Assembly (NCBI GenBank): GCA_903885565.1
Contig: CAISJI010000142.1
Location: 1 to 64,000 of the forward strand
DNA length: 64,000 nucleotides
Source: an uncultured Planctomycetaceae bacterium
Lineage (GTDB): Bacteria > Planctomycetota > Planctomycetia > Pirellulales > UBA1268
Direction: 5' to 3'
Positions 1 to 6,678 of the stretch are shown here, piece after piece. The first letter of the stretch is position 1. Every line of letters starts with the position of its first letter. The notes beneath the pieces were generated by a model, which saw only the letters and a list, made by a program, of their open reading frames with translations, was not told the DNA's origin and ran no database searches. Made by a program: the position numbers and the translations under genes.

Positions 1-238
1 AGCCCTTGGCTATGAACATTTCATCAATTTGGGCAGGAGTCTTTCCCTTGAAAGGATTGCCTAATCCCGTGTTCCCAACCGCCCGTGCCGCACCTCGCGC
101 CACATCCGCCACTACATCCGCCGACCTCACGGCAGCACCACCGATTCGCGTGAGTCCCTTGAGCCCGACCTTGCCTCCCGGAATCAGACCCGCGCCGATG
201 CCAGCGGCGGCAACAAATCGGTCAGACGGGATGGAGGA
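1..238 (-). pseudogene. 5'-truncated polymorphic-toxin paralogue (third copy), cut by window edge
   Basis: The minus-strand frame encodes SDRFVAAAGIGAGLIPGG and the following VGLKGLTRIGGAAVRSAD, the same pre-toxin segment as in the two complete toxin genes at 689-1630 and 3101-3988. A TGA at 241-239 closes the frame just upstream, so the signal peptide and roughly the first 140 residues are missing, and similarity to the other copies stops abruptly near position 228. After the shared ARGAARA block the tail differs from both paralogues and begins GNPFKGKTPAQIDEMF, a motif I associate with the start of C-terminal toxin domains of polymorphic toxins. The 3' end lies outside the window. It is either a displaced silent cassette able to recombine with an intact copy, or a decaying fragment; the sequence alone does not decide. 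Confidence 0.7.
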
Positions 239-437
239 TCAGGGTACTGACGTATGCGAAGGAGCGGCTTTGCAACCACGGCGAAAAAAGGCCGGAATCC
301 CATACTCAAAATGGACAAAACGTACCGTCCAATCGCATCCGGACCCCCCCTGACGGAATGGCGGCAGGTTGAGACGCTTTTCAGGACGACTATCGGCCCC
401 AAAGCGTTTCGGGGATGGCCGTGGGGGAAATCCCGGT

Positions 438-692
438 TCAATGTGATAGTCCAGGCTGCACCTGAGCCATGAGACAGTGGGCGAACTCTCTAAGCTGTTC
501 TTCAGCCATTTCAAATTCCGGGCCTTCCTCCATCGACACCACCTTCATGACTTCTTTTTTAAGTAGAGGGTCGATACAGCCACAGTTCTTCAAGTAGATG
601 GCCATCGCCCATCGTGAAATCCGGACGACATCGTACCCGCGTTTTAATTCACTCAAAAGGTCTCGCCCAAAATCGGTTGCTTGATATGTCAT
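438..692 (-). CDS. Small immunity-like protein of toxin module 1
   Basis: 84-residue soluble protein starting MTYQATDFGRDLLSELKRGY and rich in charged helices, with no signal peptide or membrane segment. Its ATG (692-690) overlaps the toxin stop as ATGA, and AAAGGAG sits 8 bases upstream, so translation is probably coupled to the toxin gene. A small gene directly behind a polymorphic toxin, with a cytoplasmic acidic/amphipathic product, is the standard position for the cognate immunity protein that neutralises the toxin in the producing cell and its sisters. I do not recognise the family with certainty; MafI-like small immunity proteins are similar in size. Function is inferred from context. 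The longer upstream frame (to 836) is out of frame with the toxin and unlikely to be used. Confidence 0.72.
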   Translation of the reverse strand: MTYQATDFGRDLLSELKRGYDVVRISRWAMAIYLKNCGCIDPLLKKEVMKVVSMEEGPEFEMAEEQLREFAHCLMAQVQPGLSH

Positions 693-1630
693 CGAGTTAA
701 CTCCTTTCCTGTCGCAGGATAATGGGGTCCAAAGACTTGTTGACCGTTCATCGTCTTGGGATGGACACGAATTACGTTCCCTGCGTGATCGTAACTCTCC
801 ATCCATTGCCGCACGGATCCAGTCTTTTGGTCCCACTCCGTGACGAATGACGCACCCCGAGTACGTCCGGGCGATGAAGCCGCAGTCTCTGGGTCGTAGT
901 AGCGAATTCGTCCGTCAGAGAAAGTACGGGAACTAGCTGCAGTTTTCTGGGCATCCTGTAGACCAGACAACTTTGCTCTAAGTGCTTCAGCGGCATTTAC
1001 GTTTGGAGCTTGTCGAATCGTGCTCTTCCCCGCCGCCGCGGCGTTGTCAACGCTGCCCGCCGCCCGTGCCGCTCCTCGCGCCACATCCGCCACTTCATCC
1101 GCCGACCTCACGGCAGCACCAGCGACACGCATTATCCCCTTGAGCCCGACCTTGCCTCCTGGAGTCAGCCCCGCGCCGATGCCAGCGGCGGCAACAAATC
1201 GGTCAGACGGTCTATCGGCGACGTAGTCGTAGGCGGTGACAAACTCAACGAGCGATAGAACCGAGCCGACCACCGGCAAAAGTCCCGCCCCGATCGAAGC
1301 GGCGTCGCGGATCCCAAACTCCGAGGCTGATTGCTGTGCAGACTCGTCTCGGGTTTGCGTCGCGTCCCCAGCCCCACTCCCAATGGAGCTCCCACCGCTG
1401 GTGGCCGGCAGAAAGCCATTGCCGCCTGTCACGTTTCCAAGGGGCTGTCCTGCTTGCGAGGGCCCAGCTGACATTGTCGAGGGCATCTCTTCAGATCCGG
1501 CGGCGGGAACTGCGCAGATGATCCCCACGGCTACCACCAGCGTTCCGACAATCCGCGTAGCGTTGGCCTTAAGCCTCGTGACACAACCCTGGCCAAACGT
1601 TGGCTCGTTTGGATTCTTGGCTGGGTTCAT
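689..1630 (-). CDS. Secreted polymorphic toxin 1 (signal peptide, pre-toxin region, C-terminal toxin domain)
   Basis: 313 residues from the ATG at 1630 (GAGGG about 10 bases upstream). Residues 27-45 form a hydrophobic stretch ending VPAAG, a likely export signal after a long n-region. Residues 50-100 are a Gly/Ser linker. Residues 105-192 (GAGLLPVVGSVLSLVEFVTA onward, then AGIGAGLTPGGKVGLKG) are a pre-toxin segment nearly identical to that of toxin 2. From about residue 195 the protein is unique; the C-terminal domain contains RIRYYDPET, YDHAGNVIRVHPK and GPHYPATGKE, typical of polymorphic-toxin tails, probably an enzyme acting inside a rival cell. Its activity (nuclease or other) cannot be read off. 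The frame stays open upstream to about 1960, so a longer product from a non-ATG start is possible, but the second copy is not open there. Immunity gene follows with ATGA overlap. Confidence 0.75.
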   Translation of the reverse strand: MNPAKNPNEPTFGQGCVTRLKANATRIVGTLVVAVGIICAVPAAGSEEMPSTMSAGPSQAGQPLGNVTGGNGFLPATSGGSSIGSGAGDATQTRDESAQQSASEFGIRDAASIGAGLLPVVGSVLSLVEFVTAYDYVADRPSDRFVAAAGIGAGLTPGGKVGLKGIMRVAGAAVRSADEVADVARGAARAAGSVDNAAAAGKSTIRQAPNVNAAEALRAKLSGLQDAQKTAASSRTFSDGRIRYYDPETAASSPGRTRGASFVTEWDQKTGSVRQWMESYDHAGNVIRVHPKTMNGQQVFGPHYPATGKELTR

Positions 1631-1891
1631 TGTTCGCAACGCCCTCGGGTCCTCCACGGATGACTGTTGTTTTTTACTGCCGGGGGCCGCGGGAACGTCA
1701 TTCTTCCCCGCCTGCGCCAACGAGTCAACCATCGCTGCAACGCGCGGATAAGCCGTTAACAGCGTGCTCAGGCGGAGATTTTCCAGTTGAACGATCCCCA
1801 AACACCCCGGAGCTTGTGGCCCCTCAAAAAAACTATCAATCTTCTGCCAATCTGGCAACAAACGGGTCTGTGGGTGATTGCGCTGGGCGGG
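1035..1891. repeat. Direct repeat copy 1 (front half of toxin gene plus leader)
   Basis: About 857 bases that match 3394-4250 almost base for base in the same orientation. It covers the toxin signal peptide, linker, pre-toxin region and about 260 bases of upstream leader. Identity ends sharply on the C-terminal side at the toxin-domain boundary and on the other side just beyond the shared GTGGGTGATTG stretch. Long near-identical tracts of this kind are substrates for homologous recombination or gene conversion that would swap toxin tails. Confidence 0.85.
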
Positions 1892-1950
1892 TGTCAGTCG
1901 CGCCCTGCTGCCGCCGAGCGACAGCCGATCGAGTAGCCGTTGCCAAAAAA

Positions 1951-2355
1951 CTACGATTCAAATTCGCGGCCGACCGGCAAATTACTTGCGTCGCTGTGTG
2001 CGGCACTGCTGTGCCTGTTCTCGATTCCGAACTCTGCGCGGGAGCCGCTATCCAATAATCCCCACAGTCCTATGACACCCAGCGGAAGAAACAACGTAGG
2101 CACATAGAAACCGAAAATGCAGAGGCCAGCTACCCATGCCCAGGACTTGCGACGACGGAGACCGTAGACAACGAACTCGATGCCGCAGGCAAGGGCAAGA
2201 CAAAGCAATAACACACCAGCCGCAAAGGGAAATCCAAGGCCTGATTTGTCGTCGGATATGAGCAACGCAAACAGGGCCAACCCAGCGATAACGTACACCG
2301 CGGCACTGATATGAAGACAAGCAGTTGCTCGTCCAAGTTTGTGTTGATTTGCCAC
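1951..2355 (-). CDS. Small multi-pass membrane protein, possible immunity protein of orphan module
   Basis: 134 residues from a GTG at 2355, with AAGGAG five to six bases upstream. Three to four hydrophobic segments (about residues 14-34, 38-62 and 72-98) separated by a short RRRKSW basic loop; the C-terminus is hydrophilic. It starts 27 bases after the stop of the orphan toxin tail at 2383-2682 and precedes toxin 1. Integral membrane proteins are known immunity proteins for toxins that act on membranes or enter through them, so this is the candidate partner of the orphan tail, but the same sequence would also fit an ordinary uncharacterised membrane protein. I do not recognise the family. 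Confidence 0.6.
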   Translation of the reverse strand: MANQHKLGRATACLHISAAVYVIAGLALFALLISDDKSGLGFPFAAGVLLLCLALACGIEFVVYGLRRRKSWAWVAGLCIFGFYVPTLFLPLGVIGLWGLLDSGSRAEFGIENRHSSAAHSDASNLPVGREFES

Positions 2356-2382
2356 TGTCTCTCCTTTTTCAAACGGCCCCGA

Positions 2383-2682
2383 TCAGCGGACCGCGACCTG
2401 GGGTGTATCGACACTGTGGTCTTTACGCATATGATCTCCCGCTCGCTCTTGGGCATCAGTCACGCGATGCCGCGGCAGCGTCTCGCCGGTGTCGCCATAG
2501 CGATGAACAATCTGTCCGCTCACACCACCTTTTGTTCGGAAGCCCGTCGCCGGCTCAGGGTGAATCGACTGGGCCTTCCGGTTGACCTGATTCTGATTGT
2601 AGTCCGCGAGCCACTCCCTCGGTTTGCAAGCTCGCCTCGGCCGGGGACACATCGCGATTTGCAGAAAGAATGTTGCAATCAC
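2383..2682 (-). pseudogene. Orphan C-terminal toxin-domain fragment
   Basis: Open frame of about 99 codons (possible GTG start at 2682) between the immunity gene of module 2 and the membrane-protein gene. The product includes ACKPREWLADYNQNQVN, GGVSGQIVHRYGDTGE and RHRVTDAQERAGDH, a style of sequence seen in toxin tails, but there is no signal peptide and no pre-toxin region attached. Polymorphic-toxin loci often carry such displaced tails with their immunity genes behind a full-length toxin. It may be silent until recombined, expressed from a cryptic start, or dead. Identification as toxin-derived is inference from position and composition. Confidence 0.45.
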
Positions 2683-2829
2683 AGATCAGCGACGAGCAAA
2701 TGTCGCAGAAACGACTGCGACACTGTCGCTTCCACGGCGACTAAAACTGCACCATCCGGCTACGGCGCAGCGGAGCACGATCCCGGATCTAGCCAAGGTT
2801 CCACATGGCCTCCATCACGACGCCTGCCG

Positions 2830-3099
2830 TTACGAACATTCCCATTCCTCAGGTTTGATCTCAAACTCAAACTCGGCCTGAGCCTTGGCTTCGGCGATGC
2901 TCTCGTGGTAGGTGTCCGTGAGCTCCGTACCGGTAGCGTCGTGATACAAGAGGTAGAATCCTGGGTCATCTGAAAACTGGACGATCCGCAGTTCGGCTGG
3001 CGGTGGGCATGCCTCGCCACTGCGATAGTGGCGCGTCTTGCCCGTGGGCCGGTGACTACCGCCCAGCTTCATCTTGCAGCACAATCGATGGTCCGCCAT
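2830..3099 (-). CDS. Small immunity-like protein of toxin module 2
   Basis: 89 residues from the ATG at 3099, one base after the toxin 2 stop, with GGAG seven bases upstream; an in-frame TTG at 3111 is an alternative. The N-terminus is basic with two adjacent cysteines (RLCCKMKLGG), the second half acidic, with DDPGFYLLYHDATG and a final AEFEFEIKPEEWE. No membrane segment or signal peptide. The position directly behind toxin 2 and the acidic surface expected of a nuclease-toxin antagonist make it the likely cognate immunity protein. It has no resemblance to the immunity gene of module 1, in keeping with the different toxin tails. Family not recognised. Confidence 0.7.
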   Translation of the reverse strand: MADHRLCCKMKLGGSHRPTGKTRHYRSGEACPPPAELRIVQFSDDPGFYLLYHDATGTELTDTYHESIAEAKAQAEFEFEIKPEEWECS

Positions 3100-3100
3100 T

Positions 3101-3988
3101 TCATTCTCCAATAATGTCTACTCGCGTATTCTCGATAACTCGCCCGCCGGCGTGGCCATAAGCCTCGAAGTGCCCGTGAAGTCCGGATCCACGGACTTCG
3201 TGTGCGCCAAACCGGACCTGCCGCAGCCCGTCGGCAGAGATATACCTTCCCGTTCCCGGCGACAACTCCAGATAACCGGACCCAAGATACTTGGCCGCTG
3301 CATCGAGAAACCCTGTCTGTCCGATCCGGCCTCCCACGAACTCTGGAGCCCTTCCGCCAACGTTACCAGTAATTCCTCCACGGGCGGCCGCTACCGCGGC
3401 GTTGTCAACGCTGCCCGCCGCCCGTGCCGCACCTCGCGCCACATCCGCCAATTCATCCGCCGACCTCACGGCAGCACCAGCGATTCGCGTGAGTCCCTTG
3501 AGTCCGACCTTGCCTCCCGGAATCAGCCCCGCGCCGATGCCAGCGGCGGCAACCATCCGGTTAGCTGGTCTGTCGGCGACGTAGTCGTAGGCGGTGACAA
3601 ACTCAACGAGCGATAGAACGGAGCCGACCACCGGCAAAAGTCCCATCCCGAGCGAGGCGGCGTCGCGGATCCCAAACTCCGAGGCTGACTGCTGTGCAGA
3701 CTCGTCTCCGGTTGTCGTTGCGTTTCCAGTCCCACTCCCAACTGAGCTCCCACCACTTGTGGCCGGCAGAAAGCCATTGCCGGCTGTCACGTTTCCAAGG
3801 GGCTGCCCGGCCTGTGAAGGCCCGGCTGAGATAGTCGAGGGCATCTCTTCAGATCCGGCGGCGGGAACTGCGCAGATGATTCCCACGCCTACCACCAGCG
3901 GCACGGCGATCCGCGTAACGCTAGCCTTAAGCCTCGTGACACAACTCTGGCCGAACGTTGGCTCGTTTGGATTCTTGGCTGGGTTCAT
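3101..3988 (-). CDS. Secreted polymorphic toxin 2 (same front half as toxin 1, different tail)
   Basis: 295 residues from the ATG at 3988 (MNPAKNPNEPTFGQ). The hydrophobic export segment, Gly/Ser linker and pre-toxin region match toxin 1 nearly throughout, to about residue 195. The tail then reads GGITGNVGGRAPEFVGG, FLDAAAKYLGSGYLELSPGT, GRYISADGLRQVRFGAHE and LHGHFEAYGHAGGRV, ending VDIIGE. The GYxEL...GRYIS...HE...HGHFE pattern is one I know from RHS and other polymorphic toxins and suggests a small RNase-like or related fold with histidines in the active site, but I cannot name the family. The immunity gene starts one base after its stop. Upstream of the ATG the frame equivalent to the toxin 1 extension is broken by a frameshift, which supports the ATG chosen here for both copies. 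Confidence 0.75.
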   Translation of the reverse strand: MNPAKNPNEPTFGQSCVTRLKASVTRIAVPLVVGVGIICAVPAAGSEEMPSTISAGPSQAGQPLGNVTAGNGFLPATSGGSSVGSGTGNATTTGDESAQQSASEFGIRDAASLGMGLLPVVGSVLSLVEFVTAYDYVADRPANRMVAAAGIGAGLIPGGKVGLKGLTRIAGAAVRSADELADVARGAARAAGSVDNAAVAAARGGITGNVGGRAPEFVGGRIGQTGFLDAAAKYLGSGYLELSPGTGRYISADGLRQVRFGAHEVRGSGLHGHFEAYGHAGGRVIENTRVDIIGE

Positions 3989-4250
3989 TGTTCGCAACCC
4001 TCGGGCCCTTCCAAGGATGACTGGTCAGTTTTTTTGCTGCCGGGGGCCGCGGGAACGTCATTCTTCCCCGCCTGCGCCAACGAATCAACCTGCGCTGCAA
4101 GGCGCGGATACGCCGTAGATCGCGTGCTCAAGCGGAGATTTTCCGGTTGAACGATCCCCAAACACCTCGGTGCGGTGCCCCCCTCGGAAATTACCAATCT
4201 GCCGCCAACCTGTCAAAAAACCGGTCTGTGGGTGATTGAGCTGGGCGGGC
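3394..4250. repeat. Direct repeat copy 2 (front half of toxin gene plus leader)
   Basis: Partner of the repeat at 1035-1891, same orientation, 857 bases, with scattered substitutions and a few small indels that lie mostly in the untranslated leader. In both copies the leader ends with a matching frame RPAQSPTD...RLA followed by a stop, then toxin translation begins about 200 bases further on. Confidence 0.85.
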
Positions 4251-4407
4251 GACCCGATGCGAGGATGGGATGCCGATCTTGTTACGGGCTCTTTTACGCC
4301 ATCGGCACAGAGCCGCTCCATCGCATCCGCCAGGATAGACTTTCTCCATCAGGCCCGAGAGAACGTCGCTTACCGGAGCGACACAGAGCGGGCGAGTGCC
4401 TGATTCA

Positions 4408-4428
4408 GCCGGTGGACCTGCCACCGGC
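4408..4428 (-). terminator. Hairpin downstream of the DUF11 gene
   Basis: Perfect 8-base inverted repeat GCCGGTGG / CCACCGGC around a 5-base loop, about 40 bases past the stop of the minus-strand gene at 4467. There is no T-tract directly after it, so intrinsic termination is uncertain; it may only stabilise the 3' end. Confidence 0.35.
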
Positions 4429-4466
4429 CGGGCCATGGCCGGCTTTTTCCAAAGATATACAGATAT

Positions 4467-5828
4467 TTAGTGGACGATCGTGCGGAAGCGCACAAAGCCG
4501 CCTTCGCCGGGGCGGAGGGTCTCCAGCATTCGCCACTTGAGTAACACCGAGCCGTCGGGAGCTTCGCTCGTCGAGATGTCGGCGGGCAGATTGGAGGCAG
4601 GACTCCCCTCGATTACTTTCAGACGCTGCGGGACCGCATCGACCAGCACGATGTCGGTGAGCGGCCGGTCACCGGAGTTGAGCAGGAAGATCGTGAAATC
4701 GAGTTCCTCGCCAGGACGGGCCGTGTCGCTGCCGGCCCGCTTGCAGAGCGTGAGTTCACAGCGGCCCGGTTCCTCCAGCCGCAGCGTGGCCGTGCCATGG
4801 TCGACCGCCACCACATCGGCAGCCTCGCCGCTGACAGTCACCTGGGCAGCGGAGACGCACATCCAGGCGTAGGGCACAGCAAAGCCCTTCTTGATGGCCG
4901 GGGCCTGCACGCCGGTGAAGCGTTCTGGCGGCAGTTCGTTGACGCGGGCTGCGGGGCCGCTTACGCCATCCCGCTCGTAAGGCAGGATCGTGCGGTCGAC
5001 CGCCAGCGGGGGCAGGCGTTCTTCAACCGCCAGGCCGGGCAGCGCGCGGCGGGCGGCCACGAGCGAAGTGTGCTGTGTTTTTCCGCAGACCGGCTGGCGG
5101 GCGGTGCCAGCCTCAATGAGCGTGTCGTGCGCGACGCCGCGGGGACCATTGCCAGCGGCGTCTTCGAAGGGGCGGGTGATCTGCCGGACTGACGAAAAGC
5201 GCGGGGCATAGACGCAGGTGCAGTTGGAGGCGACGAGGCAGGCCTCTTCGCAGTCGGTCCCGTCATCGGCCCGGTAGCGGGCCACGGTGTCGCCGCTGGT
5301 GAGATTGGCGATGCCATGCCGGCCGACCGGCTGGGCCGGCTGGCGATGATCGCCGCCATCGCACACCAGATAGGGGCCCACCACCGGAACCGGCGGCGGG
5401 GGCAGGGGGGGAGCACAGAACTCAGGCTGACACGATTCTGGCTGACAGCTCGGCCCTTGGCATGCCTGGCAGGAACCGGTCGGTCCGCAGGGGGATAGCG
5501 GGGCAGCCCGGCCGCACTGGTGCCGCGGCAGGCGGGGCAGGGGAGGGCAGGGGACTTCCAGGCCGACACGCTCCACGCGACTTTCTGGAGCGACCGCGGC
5601 GAGCGGGGCGCGTGGCTCAAAGGCGGCCTGCTCTCCAGCATCTGCCAAGGGCAGCGCGGAAGTATCGGGGAGGCTGGCGGGGGGGCCGTCGGCCAGTTCA
5701 CTGCTGGTGATCGTGGCTAAGGGGGCCGCTGCCGGCAGCGCAAATGAGCGGCAGGAGGCCAGCGGCAGGGTCGCTGCCACCAGCACAAGAAGCCGCAGGC
5801 GCAGGCTCACCGGCCGACAGGCATTCAT
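4467..5828 (-). CDS. Cysteine-rich envelope lipoprotein with C-terminal DUF11 domain
   Basis: 453 residues. A basic start and hydrophobic stretch lead to the lipobox LASC (cysteine about residue 26), so a lipid-anchored export product is expected. Residues ~95-150 are Pro/Cys-rich (CQACQGPSC, CQPESCQPEFC) and could be disulfide- or metal-linked. The last ~110 residues form a DUF11-type beta-sandwich: ELTLCKRAGSDTARPGEELD, NSGDRPLTDIVLVD and WRMLETLRPGEGG, a repeat seen in bacterial and archaeal surface proteins. Its ATG overlaps the stop of the preceding gene as ATGA. It is the last gene of a three-gene envelope cluster. Probably structural or adhesive; no enzyme motif is visible. Confidence 0.75.
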   Translation of the reverse strand: MNACRPVSLRLRLLVLVAATLPLASCRSFALPAAAPLATITSSELADGPPASLPDTSALPLADAGEQAAFEPRAPLAAVAPESRVERVGLEVPCPPLPRLPRHQCGRAAPLSPCGPTGSCQACQGPSCQPESCQPEFCAPPLPPPPVPVVGPYLVCDGGDHRQPAQPVGRHGIANLTSGDTVARYRADDGTDCEEACLVASNCTCVYAPRFSSVRQITRPFEDAAGNGPRGVAHDTLIEAGTARQPVCGKTQHTSLVAARRALPGLAVEERLPPLAVDRTILPYERDGVSGPAARVNELPPERFTGVQAPAIKKGFAVPYAWMCVSAAQVTVSGEAADVVAVDHGTATLRLEEPGRCELTLCKRAGSDTARPGEELDFTIFLLNSGDRPLTDIVLVDAVPQRLKVIEGSPASNLPADISTSEAPDGSVLLKWRMLETLRPGEGGFVRFRTIVH

Positions 5829-6571
5829 GGCACCACTCCCGGCGCCGGCACCCGGTCGCCAATGATCACTTCGGCCACCGGATCACCCAGCGTGGCGGCG
5901 ACATCCATGCCGTCGTCCCCCGGCCGCACGTCGAACCAGTTCGTGGGCTGGATGTCGGGCGTGTCGGGCTCGCAGGCGGCATAGACGATCCGGCGAACAT
6001 GGGCGCCGGCGAGGGCTTCGGTGAGATCGCTGGCGTCGAGCACCACCTCAACCGGAAACCGCCAATCCATCCCGGGCGGGCTGGCCAGTCGGGCCAGAAT
6101 GCGCACCGTGGGGAAGAGTTCCCGTTCTTCGTAGCCCTGGATGCCGGCGATCCGCAGGCGATAGGGTTGGCCCACCACGAGTCCAGTGCGCACAGGCGTC
6201 GGCTGGAGGGGGGACCAGCCATAGGCCGTTTCCACCGCCACCAGCATCCCCTTCGGCCCCTGAATCGACACCGGCTGAACTCGATCCACCAGCCATTCTT
6301 CCGGACAGGAACCGGCCTGCGGGCGTTGTTGGGCGCCAATCGCTCCCGGTGCTGTTTTCCCGGCGATGATCACCCCCCTCGATTCAGCACCGTCGCCGGC
6401 CGGAGCCGGTGCCGATGCCCAACCGAGGAAGGAGGTCGCCAGGAGCCCGCAAACGACCCGCAGCACGGTTCCTGTCCGGACGGCTCCAGTGAGCTTGGTC
6501 CACGCTGTCATCCACCGCTGCTGCTGTCCGGCCGTGCGTCCGGTTATGCGGTGGTGATTCATGAGCGGCAC
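5825..6571 (-). CDS. Exported protein sharing a domain with the neighbouring lipoprotein
   Basis: 248 residues with a hydrophobic segment near residues 35-57 ending APAPAG, probably a signal peptide after a long basic start (a later ATG at about residue 21 is possible). The rest is soluble and beta-rich. The stretch YRLRIAGIQGYEERELFPTV, followed by RFPVEVVLDASDL, VRRIVYAAC and LGDPVAEVIIGDR, aligns with YRLKLTDIPGRAGVELYPSL, IPFQLTEEDLDQ, VTKVVYLPD and GSILAIIRIGNKD of the upstream gene product, so the two are tandem paralogues or share a module. Translation of the downstream DUF11 gene is coupled by ATGA. Function unknown; probably periplasmic or surface-associated. Confidence 0.65.
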   Translation of the reverse strand: MPLMNHHRITGRTAGQQQRWMTAWTKLTGAVRTGTVLRVVCGLLATSFLGWASAPAPAGDGAESRGVIIAGKTAPGAIGAQQRPQAGSCPEEWLVDRVQPVSIQGPKGMLVAVETAYGWSPLQPTPVRTGLVVGQPYRLRIAGIQGYEERELFPTVRILARLASPPGMDWRFPVEVVLDASDLTEALAGAHVRRIVYAACEPDTPDIQPTNWFDVRPGDDGMDVAATLGDPVAEVIIGDRVPAPGVVP

Positions 6572-6635
6572 GAGATTGAAGACGAGAAAGGAGGGGGGAG
6601 AAACGGAGAGTCAGGAGATTGAGCTGAGACAGCCT

Positions 6636-6672
6636 GGATACCCCTCCCCCGCAGTTCGGGAGAGGGGTGTCC
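6636..6672 (-). terminator. Long hairpin between two envelope genes
   Basis: A 16-base stem with two imperfect pairs and a 5-base loop (CAGTT) starts 7 bases after the stop of the lipoprotein gene at 6679. No T-run follows. The next gene begins about 65 bases later on the same strand, so this could be a weak terminator or a processing element setting the ratio between the genes. Confidence 0.4.
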
Positions 6673-6678
6673 CGCAGC

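Noticed and set aside
1600-2075. Plus-strand open frames across the toxin array
   Set aside because: Antisense to genes with ribosome sites and overlapping starts; compositions are shadow-like.
4191-4436. Possible small gene on the minus strand before the toxin 2 leader
   Set aside because: No ribosome site or recognisable motif, mostly a by-product of the leader sequence; only its end is shared with copy 1.
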